A DNA stretch of 64,000 nt from Deltaproteobacteria bacterium. GTDB lineage: Bacteria; Desulfobacterota; DSM-4660; Desulfatiglandales; HGW-15. The stretch is from positions 1 through 64,000 of the forward strand of contig JAFDEF010000003.1 in NCBI GenBank assembly GCA_019310485.1, given 5' to 3'. Under the pieces are notes generated by a model, which saw only the letters and a program-made list of their open reading frames with translations, was not told the origin of the DNA and did not search any database. Shown here in pieces: positions 24,395 through 34,654 of this stretch. Numbering within the stretch: position 1 is the stretch's first letter; the number at the start of each line of letters is the position of its first letter. The position numbers and the translations under genes are program-made.

Positions 24395-25050
24395 TGGTCC
24401 CGCCTTGTTTTTCGGTACTCATCAAGTATTTGAATTATGTGATGCCTGAGCCCTTCCAGGTCATAGGCATAGATATCAATTGCCCGGATTTTTTGTGCGA
24501 GATCGGGCAAGTTCAAAGTGTCTTCAATCCAAACTGAGAAGTCATCTGCCCTCATTCCTGTTTCAAGTCTTGACTCGATAAAATGGTAGTAGACCGAATA
24601 CATGCTGATTGTGGGAAGCAACTCGATGAAGGAGCCAAGGTCGTAGGCAAACTTGTCGGTTAGATACACGAAGCGCTTCACATCATAAAGGAAAAAGGGC
24701 TCATCGCTTGTTTTTTTGAAAGCTCCAGGCTTTTCCTCTCGATAAGCTTCAATGATCTCTATAAGTCGCTTTCTCAACTCGCCGATGGTATTGAACTCAA
24801 GCAGTTCAATGGCTGTCATCTTTTCCGCCAGCGCCTTTTCGTTTAACCCGGTGGAAGCCCAGGCGGCAAAATCACTGTTATGCGGCCTTTTGACTTGCCT
24901 CATCTTGAGAAACGCCGAAAATGTGTGATAGAAAATAGAGGACTCCGAGCATGTCCTTATCAGGCTAAGAAGCTCCTCCAGGGTGGTAGCCTTACGACCT
25001 GTCAATTGCTCGAGCGAAGCGCACGATCTAAACTGAAAAACACCTCCCAT
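24391..25050 (-). CDS. DUF5752 family protein
   Basis: A 219-residue helical protein built from two related halves: FYHTFSAFLKMRQ...DFAAWASTGLNEKALAEKMTAI...ELRKRLIEIIEAYR, and YYHFIESRLE...DFSVWIEDTLNLPDLAQKIRAI...LRHHIIQILDEYR. The duplication is clear by eye. DUF5752 proteins commonly stand beside trehalose or related sugar genes, so a regulatory or scaffolding role is likely, but no catalytic motif is seen. A GGGAG box precedes the ATG at 25050. It overlaps the TreT-like gene by 4 nt, implying translational coupling. Confidence 0.75.
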   Translation of the reverse strand: MGGVFQFRSCASLEQLTGRKATTLEELLSLIRTCSESSIFYHTFSAFLKMRQVKRPHNSDFAAWASTGLNEKALAEKMTAIELLEFNTIGELRKRLIEIIEAYREEKPGAFKKTSDEPFFLYDVKRFVYLTDKFAYDLGSFIELLPTISMYSVYYHFIESRLETGMRADDFSVWIEDTLNLPDLAQKIRAIDIYAYDLEGLRHHIIQILDEYRKTRRDH

Positions 25051-25082
25051 AAGGACAACTCCCTTTTTAATCCCTTCTTACT

Positions 25083-25111
25083 TTGATATTTTACCTTGAT
25101 CTAGTTGTCAA
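25083..25111 (-). promoter_or_regulatory. Promoter candidate of the trehalose operon
   Basis: Minus-strand TTGACA (25111-25106), a 17-bp spacer, then TATCAA (25088-25083), ending about 30 nt before the ATG of the DUF5752 gene at 25050. Confidence 0.55.
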
Positions 25112-25481
25112 CACCTAGGATCTAAATTGCCTTCAGTTAGCTTGACACAAAGGCCCCGATGCCATGAAGGAAGGGGCACATGCTAGCCTCACCTTTTTTG
25201 TCTAATTTTTCTTGACTTGGGGCCTCTTTTGTCGTTTCATAAAAAAATAGTATTTTTCAACTCACTTGTCTTCATATCGCTGCGGTTGCCGGGTGCCCCA
25301 TCAGTGGCCCTCCTAGAGCTGTTTTCTTGCCCCAAAGGACCGCTACAGTTGAGCTGACCTGGAAAAGGAAACTTGCCCAAAGCGTAATTGCTGCAAAGGA
25401 TGCCCGGCAAGATCCATGATGAAGAGCATAAAACCCTCAACCTGATACGAGAGTGGAATTTTCATGCGTTGCGCGGTGACA

Positions 25482-25512
25482 TTGAGGACTGAAAATGATC
25501 AGCTCATATAAT
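25482..25512 (+). promoter_or_regulatory. Promoter candidate of the RRM gene
   Basis: A perfect TATAAT (25507-25512) with TTGAGG (25482-25487) 19 bp upstream, a longer spacer than usual. It implies a leader of about 95 nt before the ATG at 25612. Confidence 0.5.
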
Positions 25513-25611
25513 AAAGCGCTGTTTCTTGCTTACTCCCAACAGTGCTTCGGCATGTATCAAAAAACAGAAAACTCACAACACAACCTTAAGCTGAGAAAAG
25601 GAGAGCCCGGA

Positions 25612-25902
25612 ATGAACATTTATGTAGGCAATCTATCCTATGAAGTAACCGAAGATGAGTTAAGACAGGCTTTTGCCGCCTTTGGAGAGGTAGAGAATGT
25701 CAAAATCGTAAAGGATTACTATAGCGGCAGATCAAAGGGATTCGGTTTCGTGGAAATGCCTGGCAAAAGCGAGGCTCAGTCTGCAATTGAAGGTCTGAAC
25801 GGCACTGATCTAAAGGGACGCACACTAAAGGTTAACAAGGCCAAGTCTCGCTCGGACTCTCGGAGAGGCTCAAGGCGAGGTGGAGGGCGGCGTTTTTACT
25901 AG
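25612..25902 (+). CDS. RRM-type RNA-binding protein
   Basis: A 96-residue protein. The ATG at 25612 (MNIYVGNLSYEV) is the proper start because an AAAAGGAG box precedes it; an in-frame ATG at 25495 would put about 39 non-RRM residues in front. RNP2 (IYVGNL) and RNP1 (KGFGFVEM) are intact, and the domain ends at LKVNKAKSR. The tail is basic and Gly/Arg-rich. Such single-RRM proteins bind RNA in the cytoplasm and in several bacteria respond to cold. It is a single gene. Confidence 0.92.
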   Translation: MNIYVGNLSYEVTEDELRQAFAAFGEVENVKIVKDYYSGRSKGFGFVEMPGKSEAQSAIEGLNGTDLKGRTLKVNKAKSRSDSRRGSRRGGGRRFY

Positions 25903-25931
25903 CTGGTGCCACAGGTGCCCGCAGGGCTTAT

Positions 25932-27677
25932 CTATCTGCAAACCCCACAGCGTCTGCAAGAGCCCACTTCACAAATATCGGACTGCTGCCCCTTGAGTGC
26001 CATTTCGTATTCCTGAACCAAGTGTTTCTTCCTGATTCCATGCTCTATAAAGTCCCAGGGGAGAGCTTCTTCCAGGCTTTTGGGTCGGTAAACAAAAAAG
26101 TCGGGGTTGATTTCTGAAAACTGGAATGCGCGTGTCCAATTCTGGTCGAGCTCATGGGAAAGCTTTAGGATATGGGAAACCCGCCTATCTCCCACTGACA
26201 GTAAGCATTGAATATAAGCCCATTTCGGGAGGTCAAAATTGACCCTTATACCACCCTCGCGTCTTAGTGAGTTTCTTAGCCATTTCTGCTTTTCTTTAAG
26301 GGTGCCCACCTGTTCCAGCGGCATCCATTGAAAAGGAGTAAAAGGCTTTGGCACAAAACAGTTGATGCTGAGCTTCATTTGCCTAATTTTTCCCCTCGTT
26401 CTGGATTCCTTGACCATGCTGTGCTTGACCGATTTTACAAGATCCAGGATCTGGTGAACATCCCCCATTGTTTCGGTAGGCAGACCGATCAAGAAATAGA
26501 GTCTTAGGGCAAAATTTCCTTTACGTGCAATCATCCTGACTGCCTCAATGATCTGATCCTTGGTCAGGTGCTTGTTAATGACTTTCCGCAGTCTTTCAGA
26601 CCCTGCTTCCGGTGCCAGGGTGATTGTCTTCTGCCCCACGCGATTCAAATAGTCTACCAGAGCCTCACTCAGCGAATCAGCTCTTAGCGAAGAGACAGAA
26701 AAGCTAGCGCCCTTTTCTGCAATAAGTGCGGTAATGTCTTCGATGCCTGGTGTATCAGATACGCAAGGGCTCAATAGACCGATGCTCTTTGTGTCTTTCA
26801 GAAGATTTTCTATACAGGATCGCAGCTTTTCTTGCGTGTAAGCCCTCGGGGGCCTGTACACGTACCCCGCTGCACAAAAACGGCAAGAACGCCCGCAGCC
26901 CCTGCCCAGCTCAACCAAAGTCCTCTCGGCAAACTCCGCTTCATGAGTAAGGATTGCATATGTATTCACAGGATTATGATCCAAGTCCTGATACGGGGCC
27001 TCTATTTTCTCCCTAGCTTCGGGAACAATGGGCACCCTGTCCTTAATGGTACCGTCTTTGTGATATTCGATACGGTAAAAAGAGGGGACATAGAGAGAGG
27101 AAATATTCTTCGAAAGAAATCTCAGGGTCTCCCCTTTTGTTTGGCCCCCAACATAACTCTCTATTAATAGATCCAGAAACTGATCCAGTACAGCCTCAGC
27201 TTCTCCCAGTAAGAAAAAGTCAAAAAACGGTGCAATTGGCTCCGGGTTCATGAAAGTGGTAATCCCACCAGCCATAATAAGAGGGTGATTCCTCTGCCTT
27301 TCTTCTGAAAGGAGGGGGATTTTACCCAGGTGGAGAATCTTTAAGATATTGGGGTAATCATTTTCAAAAGAAAGGGAAAAAGCTATGAGCTTGAATTCTT
27401 GAAGCGGGGAAAGGGACTCCATAGAAGGGAGTCCTTTCCCCCCTTCAAGTAACAGGGACATCTCTTCTCTTTCAGGCAGGAATACTCGTTCGGCGACAAT
27501 TTCTTCTCTCTTATTCAGTAGCCTGTAAACAACCTGAAATCCCAGGTTGGCCATTCCCAGGCGATAATAATTCGGGTAAACAAGGGCAACGGGCAATCTT
27601 CCGCCCCAATCCTTTCGAATGGTTCCCTTTTCCGCTGCAACCCTGGCGCGCAAGAGGGAATTAAGCTTTTTAGACAC
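25932..27677 (-). CDS. Radical SAM protein with B12-binding-like N terminus (TIGR03960-like)
   Basis: A 581-residue protein. The N-terminal part (residues about 25-190; VALVYPNYYRLGMANLG, LIMAGGITTFMNPEP, FLLGEAE) resembles a B12-binding-type Rossmann region. The radical SAM core follows with GCGRSCRFCAAGYVYRPPR (CxxxCxxC for the [4Fe-4S] cluster) and LAPEAGSERLRKVINK. The C terminus has a small cysteine cluster, CEVGSCRRCGVC. Members are often encoded next to ribosomal or cell division genes and their reaction is not established. Here it follows ftsZ by 89 nt on the same strand and may be co-transcribed with the dcw cluster. Confidence 0.85.
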   Translation of the reverse strand: MSKKLNSLLRARVAAEKGTIRKDWGGRLPVALVYPNYYRLGMANLGFQVVYRLLNKREEIVAERVFLPEREEMSLLLEGGKGLPSMESLSPLQEFKLIAFSLSFENDYPNILKILHLGKIPLLSEERQRNHPLIMAGGITTFMNPEPIAPFFDFFLLGEAEAVLDQFLDLLIESYVGGQTKGETLRFLSKNISSLYVPSFYRIEYHKDGTIKDRVPIVPEAREKIEAPYQDLDHNPVNTYAILTHEAEFAERTLVELGRGCGRSCRFCAAGYVYRPPRAYTQEKLRSCIENLLKDTKSIGLLSPCVSDTPGIEDITALIAEKGASFSVSSLRADSLSEALVDYLNRVGQKTITLAPEAGSERLRKVINKHLTKDQIIEAVRMIARKGNFALRLYFLIGLPTETMGDVHQILDLVKSVKHSMVKESRTRGKIRQMKLSINCFVPKPFTPFQWMPLEQVGTLKEKQKWLRNSLRREGGIRVNFDLPKWAYIQCLLSVGDRRVSHILKLSHELDQNWTRAFQFSEINPDFFVYRPKSLEEALPWDFIEHGIRKKHLVQEYEMALKGQQSDICEVGSCRRCGVCR

Positions 27678-27766
27678 CTTGTCAGCACCTTCAAAATGTT
27701 AATCACTCTGGCCACAAACCAGCAAAGAAAGCGCCCTTCATTTAAACAGGAACTCCAAAATCTCAA

Positions 27767-28972
27767 TCAGTCCGCTTTTGCCCGAAGAAACGTGGGATAG
27801 TCAAGACTGTCCTTGAAAAATCCTCTCTTGAAAAAACTCTTCTTGCCTTGGTTAACAGTTTCTTCCCTCTTCGCTGTGGAGTATGACTCGTTTTGGATTC
27901 TCTGAAAGGTAGGCACATCCAGTGCTTCTCCAGTCATATCCCTCACAGTCCACGGGTCTTGGGCTTCCTCGGGGGTAACATCCCGCAGCCTGACAACTTT
28001 ATGGTAATAGCCCTTGTCAATGCCAGTGGCGATTACCGTGATCTGAACGTCGTCGCCCATGTTGTCGTCGAAAACAACTCCCCAGAATATCTCTGCATCG
28101 CTATCCACTTCTTCTTTTACGTAGTTTGATGCCTCATCGATCTCCTCCATAGTCATATTGGAAGGACCCGTTATATTCATAAGAACACCCTTTGCTCCGT
28201 TTATTGATATATCTTCAAGCAAGGGACTGTTAACCGCCTGCCTTGCCGCTTCGGAAGCTCTTCCTTCCCCACTCGCGCGACCGGTTCCCATAATGGCTGT
28301 TCCCATTTGCTCCATGACTTTTTTCACGTCTGCAAAATCCAAGTTAATAAAGCCGCTGCTTACGATTAAATCGGAGATCCCTTTCACAGCATGGATAAGA
28401 ACCCTGTCAGCCTGAACAATAAGCTCCTTGAAAGTGCTATGCTTATTCCCTATGCACTTCAGTCGCTCGTTTGGAATAGTGATCAAGGTATCCACTTCTT
28501 TCTTGAGCTTCTCTATGCCTTCCAGAGCCCTTTTCATCCTTTTCTCGCCCTCAAACTTAAAGGGCTTGGTCACTACCGCAACCGTCAGCGCTCCGCTTTC
28601 CCTGCATTCATGAGCCACCACCGGGGCGCCTCCTGTTCCAGTTCCACCTCCCATGCCTGCGGTTATGAACACCATGTCCGCACCGCTCACAGCCTCCTTT
28701 ACTTCATTCACGCTTTCCTCGGCAGCCAGGCGCCCGATTTCCGGATCAGACCCGGCCCCCAGCCCTCTGGTTACGGAGGCCCCAAGCTGTATCCTATTAG
28801 TGCACAAAGACCGCTCAAGATCCTGACTATCAGTGTTGGCGCTGATAAATTCAACACCCCTGAGATTGGCGCCGATCATGTTGTTAATTGCATTGCCGCC
28901 AGCCCCTCCGATACCAATGACTTTTATTTTTGCATGGTATCCTTCTTTCTCTTCTACAAATTTGAACTTCAT
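27767..28972 (-). CDS. ftsZ: Cell division protein FtsZ
   Basis: A 401-residue tubulin-like GTPase that polymerises into the division ring. [14 protein letters not shown] at the N terminus, the tubulin signature [13 protein letters not shown] (about residue 106) and the catalytic loop [11 protein letters not shown] are intact. AAGGAGG precedes the ATG. The C terminus ends [12 protein letters not shown] (390-401), the conserved peptide for FtsA-type anchors. A second similar [10 protein letters not shown] lies at about 351-360, which is unusual. It is the last canonical gene of the cluster. Confidence 0.97.
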   Translation of the reverse strand: MKFKFVEEKEGYHAKIKVIGIGGAGGNAINNMIGANLRGVEFISANTDSQDLERSLCTNRIQLGASVTRGLGAGSDPEIGRLAAEESVNEVKEAVSGADMVFITAGMGGGTGTGGAPVVAHECRESGALTVAVVTKPFKFEGEKRMKRALEGIEKLKKEVDTLITIPNERLKCIGNKHSTFKELIVQADRVLIHAVKGISDLIVSSGFINLDFADVKKVMEQMGTAIMGTGRASGEGRASEAARQAVNSPLLEDISINGAKGVLMNITGPSNMTMEEIDEASNYVKEEVDSDAEIFWGVVFDDNMGDDVQITVIATGIDKGYYHKVVRLRDVTPEEAQDPWTVRDMTGEALDVPTFQRIQNESYSTAKREETVNQGKKSFFKRGFFKDSLDYPTFLRAKAD

Positions 28973-29014
28973 AATTAATGTCCCTCCTTTTTCTTTTCAG
29001 CCTTGTAAAGACTG

Positions 29015-30238
29015 TTAAATTACATCCTTAAACCATCTCTTCATTCTTTCCATGACGCGACCGAAGATATTGGTGTCCCTTATCCTGAACTTCTTGCCCT
29101 CTTTTATTCGTTTTGCTCCATACAGGACAAGGCCCACTGCGGTCGCATACATGGGTTTGTTGACAACCTCGACCAGGCCGCTGATCCATTGAGGATAGCC
29201 TCTTCTTGAAGGAGCGTTAAATATTTGTTCCGCCATTTCGGGGATACCCGGAAGCTCCGCAGATCCACCGGTGACAACGACACCGGAGTTAATCATTTCG
29301 TCGTACCCGGATCTGACAAGCTCGTTATGAACCAGGCTGAATATCTCTTCCACGCGGGGTTCGATTATTTCGCCCAGAATCTGCCTTGAAAGAACCCTGG
29401 GCTTTCTTCCCCCCACCCCCGGAACTTCAAGGTTCTCATCCTTATCGATCATGGAGGAAAGGGCACATCCGTATTTCATCTTTATTTTTTCCGCCTCCAG
29501 GATGGGGGTCCTCAGTCCGATGGAAATATCATAGGTCAGGTTGTCCCCTCCGAGCGCAAGCACTGAGGTGTGTTTTATCGTGCCTCGTGAGAACACTGCC
29601 AGATCGGTGGTGCCTCCCCCGAAGTCGAGAAGTGCGACCCCTAGGTTTCGCTCCTCTTCAGTTAGTACTGCCTCGCTGGAGGCAAGGGATTGAAGAACAA
29701 TGTCACACACATCCAATCCGGCCCTATTGGCGCACTTAATGATGTTCTGAGCAGAAGTGACCGCTCCCGTGACTATGTGAATTTTTGCCTCGAGCCGAAC
29801 TCCTGACATACCCAGAGGGTCAGTGATTCCATCTTGATCATCCACTATGAATTCCTGAGTAAGCACGTGGATCACTTCACGGTCCATTGGTATTGCAACA
29901 GCACTGGCTGCTTCTATCACCCTTTCGATGTCTTTCTTTGTGACCTCTTTTTCCTTGAGCGCAATAACACCATGGCTGTTAAAACCCTTGATATGGCCGC
30001 CTGCTATTCCAGCATACACTGATCCTATCTCGCAGCCTGCCATGGTTTCCGCTTCTTCGATCGCCTCCTTGATCGAATTCACAGTTTTCTCAATGTTAAT
30101 CACGACACCCTTTCTGAGACCTTCGGAAGGGTGAGTGCCCATGCCAATGATTTCCACGGCATCGGGGCGCGCTTCGCCCACAACCGCGCAAATCTTGGTT
30201 GTTCCGATATCCAGACCGACTACAATGTGTCCAGCCAT
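29015..30238 (-). CDS. ftsA: Cell division protein FtsA
   Basis: A 407-residue actin-like protein that anchors FtsZ to the membrane. VVGLDIGTTKICAVVGE (phosphate 1), LLDFGGGTTDLAVFSRG (phosphate 2) and GVVVTGGSAELPGI (adenosine) are intact. The C-terminal basic amphipathic helix ending MERMKRWFKDVI is the membrane-targeting sequence. It lies 42 nt before ftsZ and 95 nt after ftsQ. Confidence 0.97.
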   Translation of the reverse strand: MAGHIVVGLDIGTTKICAVVGEARPDAVEIIGMGTHPSEGLRKGVVINIEKTVNSIKEAIEEAETMAGCEIGSVYAGIAGGHIKGFNSHGVIALKEKEVTKKDIERVIEAASAVAIPMDREVIHVLTQEFIVDDQDGITDPLGMSGVRLEAKIHIVTGAVTSAQNIIKCANRAGLDVCDIVLQSLASSEAVLTEEERNLGVALLDFGGGTTDLAVFSRGTIKHTSVLALGGDNLTYDISIGLRTPILEAEKIKMKYGCALSSMIDKDENLEVPGVGGRKPRVLSRQILGEIIEPRVEEIFSLVHNELVRSGYDEMINSGVVVTGGSAELPGIPEMAEQIFNAPSRRGYPQWISGLVEVVNKPMYATAVGLVLYGAKRIKEGKKFRIRDTNIFGRVMERMKRWFKDVI

Positions 30239-30333
30239 AACTTCACTCTCATGATAAACAAACTTTGGTTTTTCATTTTGTTCCGCTCCCCGGTTTGTGC
30301 AAAAAGGCGCGGAGTAGTGCCTGAAATCTCCTC

Positions 30334-31167
30334 CTAGCTTTTCCTAAAAGCAACAGCCGCACCCTCCCTATAGTTGAGATTGATACTTTTCACCATATGG
30401 ATGCGCCCGGAATTATTGAGGTGTTCAACAAGCCTTCTTAGGTCGCCCATCTTCTCGGGCAAATCCTCAACTCTTGATTGAATCACTGCCGGAAGAAACA
30501 GGAAATAAAGAGAAACTTCTCCGTTTTCTTCAATATGCACCTCGGAGAGATTCTCAAGTGACCAAGGATCTTCTTCTTTTTCAAAAACATGTAAGACATT
30601 AACTGCCTCGCGCAGCCGATCTTCCATGCCCTGCCCACTTAGTGGAATGCCGGTAAGGACAGGGAAATCCAGATTGTCTGAGTCGGTGACTTCTTTAAAA
30701 ATGTGTCCGCCCCTGTCCATGTAATAGAGCTTTCCTGCTGCAACTATGGCCCATGGTTCCTCCTTTTCAACTTTTATTACCAGGGTATGGGGAAACCGCT
30801 TTTCCACTTCCACGTCTCTCACCCATGGATGAGATTCCAGATTGCTTTTCACATCTCTGAGGTTTATCGCCAGAAGGCTTAGATTGAAGTCCAGGTTTGC
30901 CCTTTTCATAAGTTCATCCTTAAGCTCGTAATCAATTCCTTTAAAAACAACCTTTTCAAGTCTTATGTATGGAGATCTCAGCAGGTACTCGTAAAGGAAC
31001 AGGAAAGCCATGCTTACAGCCACCCCGACAGTGATGAAAAAGACAACTTTCAAAAAGCATGAACCAATGAAGCTACTAATGTAGCGCATTTTTGAAGGGG
31101 CTTTACCTTTTTTTCTACCAGTTTTTCTACTAACTGCTTGTCTTTTAAGCGCTACTCGTTGTTTCAC
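30334..31167 (-). CDS. ftsQ: Cell division protein FtsQ
   Basis: A 277-residue bitopic division protein. A basic cytoplasmic tail (residues 1-32; KRQAVSRKTGRKKGKAPS) precedes one membrane helix at about 36-58. A POTRA domain then follows (YIRLEKVVFKGIDY, LEKSHPWVRDVEVEKRFPHTL by pattern) and the FtsQ beta domain (YYMDRGGHIFKEV...LDFPVLTGI). It acts as the periplasmic scaffold that recruits FtsL/FtsB and FtsW/FtsI. It follows murB by 27 nt. No ddl gene lies in between, unlike many clusters. Confidence 0.93.
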   Translation of the reverse strand: MKQRVALKRQAVSRKTGRKKGKAPSKMRYISSFIGSCFLKVVFFITVGVAVSMAFLFLYEYLLRSPYIRLEKVVFKGIDYELKDELMKRANLDFNLSLLAINLRDVKSNLESHPWVRDVEVEKRFPHTLVIKVEKEEPWAIVAAGKLYYMDRGGHIFKEVTDSDNLDFPVLTGIPLSGQGMEDRLREAVNVLHVFEKEEDPWSLENLSEVHIEENGEVSLYFLFLPAVIQSRVEDLPEKMGDLRRLVEHLNNSGRIHMVKSINLNYREGAAVAFRKS

Positions 31168-31194
31168 CAGATCACTCCGGCATTCTGTTTGCTT

Positions 31195-32103
31195 TTATGT
31201 CCCTACGAGTTTTATCTCCGGCTCAAGCTCTATCCCTGTTTGTTGTTTGACCTGTTCCCTCGCCAGCTCCATGAGCGCTATGATATCGCTTGCCTTTGCA
31301 CCGCCCGTGTTGACTATGAAATTTGCATGCTTGGGTGAAATCATTGCTCCACCAACTTTTTTGCCTTTCAAACCTGCTGCTTCAATCAGTTTGGCCGCAT
31401 GTTGGTTTGGCGGATTTTTAAATACTGACCCTCCACTCGGGTACTCCAGCGGCTGCCGTGTCTTTCTCTGTTTGAGATAATGCTCAATCCGCGCACGGAT
31501 TTTCTCTTCCGAGTTTCGATCCAGTTCAAGCCACCCCTTCACGATCACCGACCCCTCGGGGAGGCTCAAAGATCTGTAAGAAAAAGAAAGCTCTTCTCTA
31601 TCCTTGACAGCAACCTTACCGTTGCTGAGAACGAGCTGAATCTTCGCCACCTTGCTTCCGATATCTTTTCCCCACGCACCGGCGTTCCCGAATATGGCCC
31701 CCCCTACTGTACCCGGAACCCCGGCCAAGAATTCCAGCCCTCCAAGCCCTTTGTTCCGACAATACGCAAGTAGTCTGGCTATGCTCAGCCCTGCGCCCAC
31801 AGCCACAGTACCGTTGCTTTCGGTCCATTTACCGATTCTAGCCAGGTTCCCTGCAAGAACCACTGCGACACCCCTGTAACCACCATCCCGCACCACCAGG
31901 TTGCTGCCATGACCCACCGGTAGATAGGGAATCTTTTCTTTGCCGAGAAAGGCGATAAGTTCCTGCAGCTCAACAAGAGTTTCTACCCGGCAAAGAGCTT
32001 CAACTTTTCCTCCAGCCTGAAAAGTAGTGTACCCGGCCATCGAGTAATCAAATTCCGCGTTTTTCGTAATGCAGGTTAGTTTTTGTCGCTGCATTTTGTT
32101 CAT
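31195..32103 (-). CDS. murB: UDP-N-acetylenolpyruvoylglucosamine reductase
   Basis: A 302-residue FAD enzyme reducing the enolpyruvyl group to give UDP-MurNAc. VGHGSNLVVRDGGYRGV binds FAD, PGTVGGAIFGNAGAWGKDIG follows, and the catalytic Ser is in SGGSVFKNP with the Glu in LEPEIKLVG. The short C terminus and SGGSVFKNP context put it with type II MurB (Gram-positive-like), not the longer E. coli type. It is 66 nt downstream of murC. Confidence 0.96.
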   Translation of the reverse strand: MNKMQRQKLTCITKNAEFDYSMAGYTTFQAGGKVEALCRVETLVELQELIAFLGKEKIPYLPVGHGSNLVVRDGGYRGVAVVLAGNLARIGKWTESNGTVAVGAGLSIARLLAYCRNKGLGGLEFLAGVPGTVGGAIFGNAGAWGKDIGSKVAKIQLVLSNGKVAVKDREELSFSYRSLSLPEGSVIVKGWLELDRNSEEKIRARIEHYLKQRKTRQPLEYPSGGSVFKNPPNQHAAKLIEAAGLKGKKVGGAMISPKHANFIVNTGGAKASDIIALMELAREQVKQQTGIELEPEIKLVGT

Positions 32104-32169
32104 TTTACCCTTTTCAATATTCAGGGTGTTTCAGGAATCAGGCCCTCACCAATCTCTCCCTATCCAGGT

Positions 32170-33552
32170 TCAGCGGGAAAGTTTTTCCAAAAGGCTTTCC
32201 CCAATGTGGTAAATATCTCCGGCGCCCAGCGTAATGACAACATCCCCTTTTGTTATTTTTTGCGAAAGATGCGCCAGTATTTCCTGGGGAGTGCTGCACA
32301 GAACTACATCTTTGTGGCCATGCTCTTTTATTCCTTGAAATAACCCCTCCGAGCTCACCCCTTCAATGGGCCTCTCACCCGCAGGGTATATGGGAGCAAG
32401 GATTAGAGAATCGGCATCATTAAAAGAAATTACAAAGCGATCAAAGAGAAGTTTTGTCCTGCTATACCTATGAGGTTGAAAAACAACCACCAGCCGTCTT
32501 TCAGGCCAGCATTCTCGAGCGGTTTCTAGAGTTGCTACGATCTCAGTGGGATGGTGGCCATAGTCGTCAATAACAAGTACTCCTTTTTTTTCACCTTTCA
32601 CATGAAAGCGCCTGGCAAGTCCCCCCAGATCCTTTAACCCCCTGCTTATGTCCTCTAAACCAATATCCAGCTCCAGCCCCACTCCTATGGCAGCCAGTGC
32701 ATTGAGCACGTTGTGATATCCCGGCATCCCCACCACAACTCTGCCTAGCGAGTGGTTCCTGTAAACTACTTCGAAACCTGTGGCCAGGTCGCTCCTGTCT
32801 ACTTCTCTTGCCCTCAAGTCAGCCTGCGAACTCATTCCGTATGTAAGGTATCTTTTTTTCAGGTGTGGAATGATCCCCTGTATTTCTTCACAGTCAAGAC
32901 AGAGCACAGCCAGCCCGTAAAAAGGGATCTTGTTTACAAAACTCACGAATGCTTCCCGAAGAGCATCCATGTCGTTATAATGGTCCATGTGTTCGTAGTC
33001 GATGTTGGTCACCACGCTCATGGTCGGAGAGAGAACCGTGAAAGATCCATCGCTTTCATCTGACTCCGCGACAAGGATCTCCCCCTGTCCTAGTTTTGCA
33101 TTAGAGCCCCCCCAGATATCCAGTCTGCCCCCTATCACCACTGTTGGATCAAGTCCGGCAGCCGTAAGGATTGACCCTATCATGGAGGTCGTCGTTGTCT
33201 TCCCGTGAGCACCGGCAACCGCAATGCCGTATTTGAGGCGCATCAACTCTGCCAGCATTTCTGCCCTCGGGATAACTGGTATATACTTTTCTCTTGCTTC
33301 AACAAGTTCGGGATTATCTTCTGGTATGGCGGATGAATAAACTACTACGTCAGCCCCCCTGACGTTTTCCTTTCTGTGACCTAAGAAGATCTTACCACCC
33401 AGGTCTGAGAGTCTCCCAGTTACGGCCGAATCTTTCAAGTCGGAGCCGCTAACATCATATCCGAGGTTAAGCAAGAGCTCGGCGATCCCGCTCATGCCGA
33501 TGCCCCCAATACCCACAAAATGAATGTGCTTGGCTTTACCGAATGTTTGCAT
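32170..33552 (-). CDS. murC: UDP-N-acetylmuramate--L-alanine ligase
   Basis: A 460-residue cytoplasmic Mur ligase that adds L-Ala to UDP-MurNAc. The N-terminal Rossmann part ([17 protein letters not shown]), the ATP P-loop [27 protein letters not shown] and the C-terminal [18 protein letters not shown] with FQPHRYSRT are all diagnostic of MurC. It overlaps murG by 17 nt. Confidence 0.97.
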   Translation of the reverse strand: MQTFGKAKHIHFVGIGGIGMSGIAELLLNLGYDVSGSDLKDSAVTGRLSDLGGKIFLGHRKENVRGADVVVYSSAIPEDNPELVEAREKYIPVIPRAEMLAELMRLKYGIAVAGAHGKTTTTSMIGSILTAAGLDPTVVIGGRLDIWGGSNAKLGQGEILVAESDESDGSFTVLSPTMSVVTNIDYEHMDHYNDMDALREAFVSFVNKIPFYGLAVLCLDCEEIQGIIPHLKKRYLTYGMSSQADLRAREVDRSDLATGFEVVYRNHSLGRVVVGMPGYHNVLNALAAIGVGLELDIGLEDISRGLKDLGGLARRFHVKGEKKGVLVIDDYGHHPTEIVATLETARECWPERRLVVVFQPHRYSRTKLLFDRFVISFNDADSLILAPIYPAGERPIEGVSSEGLFQGIKEHGHKDVVLCSTPQEILAHLSQKITKGDVVITLGAGDIYHIGESLLEKLSR

Positions 33553-34654
33553 GGCGTACCATCTCTATAAGGTTGTCGGCAATTACCCCCGCTGCATCAG
33601 GTTTTCCGGCTGATCCAGCTGCCGCCGCCATATTTTCCAGCGCCTTCCCATCTTCCATATATCTAGCAATAGCATCTGCCAGCCTGTCGCCGCTCAGTTC
33701 TTCTTCAAGGATCATTTCAGCCCCACCTCTTTGTGCAATAATGCCGGCATTTGTTTCCTGGTGCCTGTTCGCTGCATAAGGATAAGGGATCAAAATAGAA
33801 GGTTTACCAAGAGCGGCAAGCTCTGCGACAGTGGTAGCCCCTGCCCTGCTCACCACCAGATCTGCTTCAGCGTAAGCTTTCCCCATTTCCCGGATAAATC
33901 CACTCACCTCCACTTTAAACCCCTTTTGTTCGTAAGCTGCAAGTACCCTCGAGTAATCTCTTTCACCGGTCTGATGAATTACACTTGGTGCCTTTCCTTT
34001 TTTGTTCAAGATTTCGAGGGCTTCCATAAAGGCATCATTGATCGCACGGGCACCCTGACTTCCTCCCAGGACCAGGACCGTAAAAGCGTCGCCCCTCTTC
34101 TCACCCGGTTTCTCCCCCTCAAGAACTTCCGGCCGGATAGGATTTCCGGTTAACAAAATATTTCCCCCTGAGAAGTGCTCACTGCTCTCCTCGAAGGAAA
34201 TAAACACCCTGTCAACAAACCTGCACAGAAGGCGGTTTGTCAGGCCGGGAAAGGAGTTCTGCTCATGAATGGCGGTAGGGATTCTCATGATTTTTGCTGC
34301 AAGCAGCAGAGGCCCTGCGGAGTATCCCCCTACGCCGAGTACCACGTGAGGCGAAAACTTCCTGACTATCTTGAGCGATTGAAACAGACTCCACGGAAGC
34401 TTCATTACCACCAGGGAACCCTTCTTCCACCCTCTTCCCTTGATTCCTTCCACACTTATTGAAGCATGTGGAAAGCCTGATTCGGTAATGATACGTGTTT
34501 CCATTTTTCTGCGCCTACCAGTTACGAAAAGAATTCTTGCTGCACTGTAACGAGTCTGGATCTCCTTTGCCACCGCAAGCCCGGGAAAAAGATGGCCGCC
34601 CGTGCCACCGCCCGCGATAACAACGCTTATGCTCTCGTCCCTCGGCTCATTCAT
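33536..34654 (-). CDS. murG: MurG, UDP-GlcNAc transferase for lipid II
   Basis: A 372-residue GT28 glycosyltransferase, peripheral on the inner membrane, that turns lipid I into lipid [17 protein letters not shown] at the N terminus, [31 protein letters not shown] and the C-terminal [20 protein letters not shown] with [14 protein letters not shown] are the family signatures. It overlaps ftsW by 4 nt and murC by 17 nt. Confidence 0.97.
   Translation of the reverse strand: MNEPRDESISVVIAGGGTGGHLFPGLAVAKEIQTRYSAARILFVTGRRRKMETRIITESGFPHASISVEGIKGRGWKKGSLVVMKLPWSLFQSLKIVRKFSPHVVLGVGGYSAGPLLLAAKIMRIPTAIHEQNSFPGLTNRLLCRFVDRVFISFEESSEHFSGGNILLTGNPIRPEVLEGEKPGEKRGDAFTVLVLGGSQGARAINDAFMEALEILNKKGKAPSVIHQTGERDYSRVLAAYEQKGFKVEVSGFIREMGKAYAEADLVVSRAGATTVAELAALGKPSILIPYPYAANRHQETNAGIIAQRGGAEMILEEELSGDRLADAIARYMEDGKALENMAAAAGSAGKPDAAGVIADNLIEMVRHANIR

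Larger units (their letters stand above)
25051..25611. other. Intergenic region with divergent promoters
   Basis: This 561-nt gap separates the trehalose operon from the RNA-binding gene. Candidate promoters lie at 25083-25111 (minus) and 25482-25512 (plus). Between them (25112-25480) no gene or structured RNA was recognised. Confidence 0.5.
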
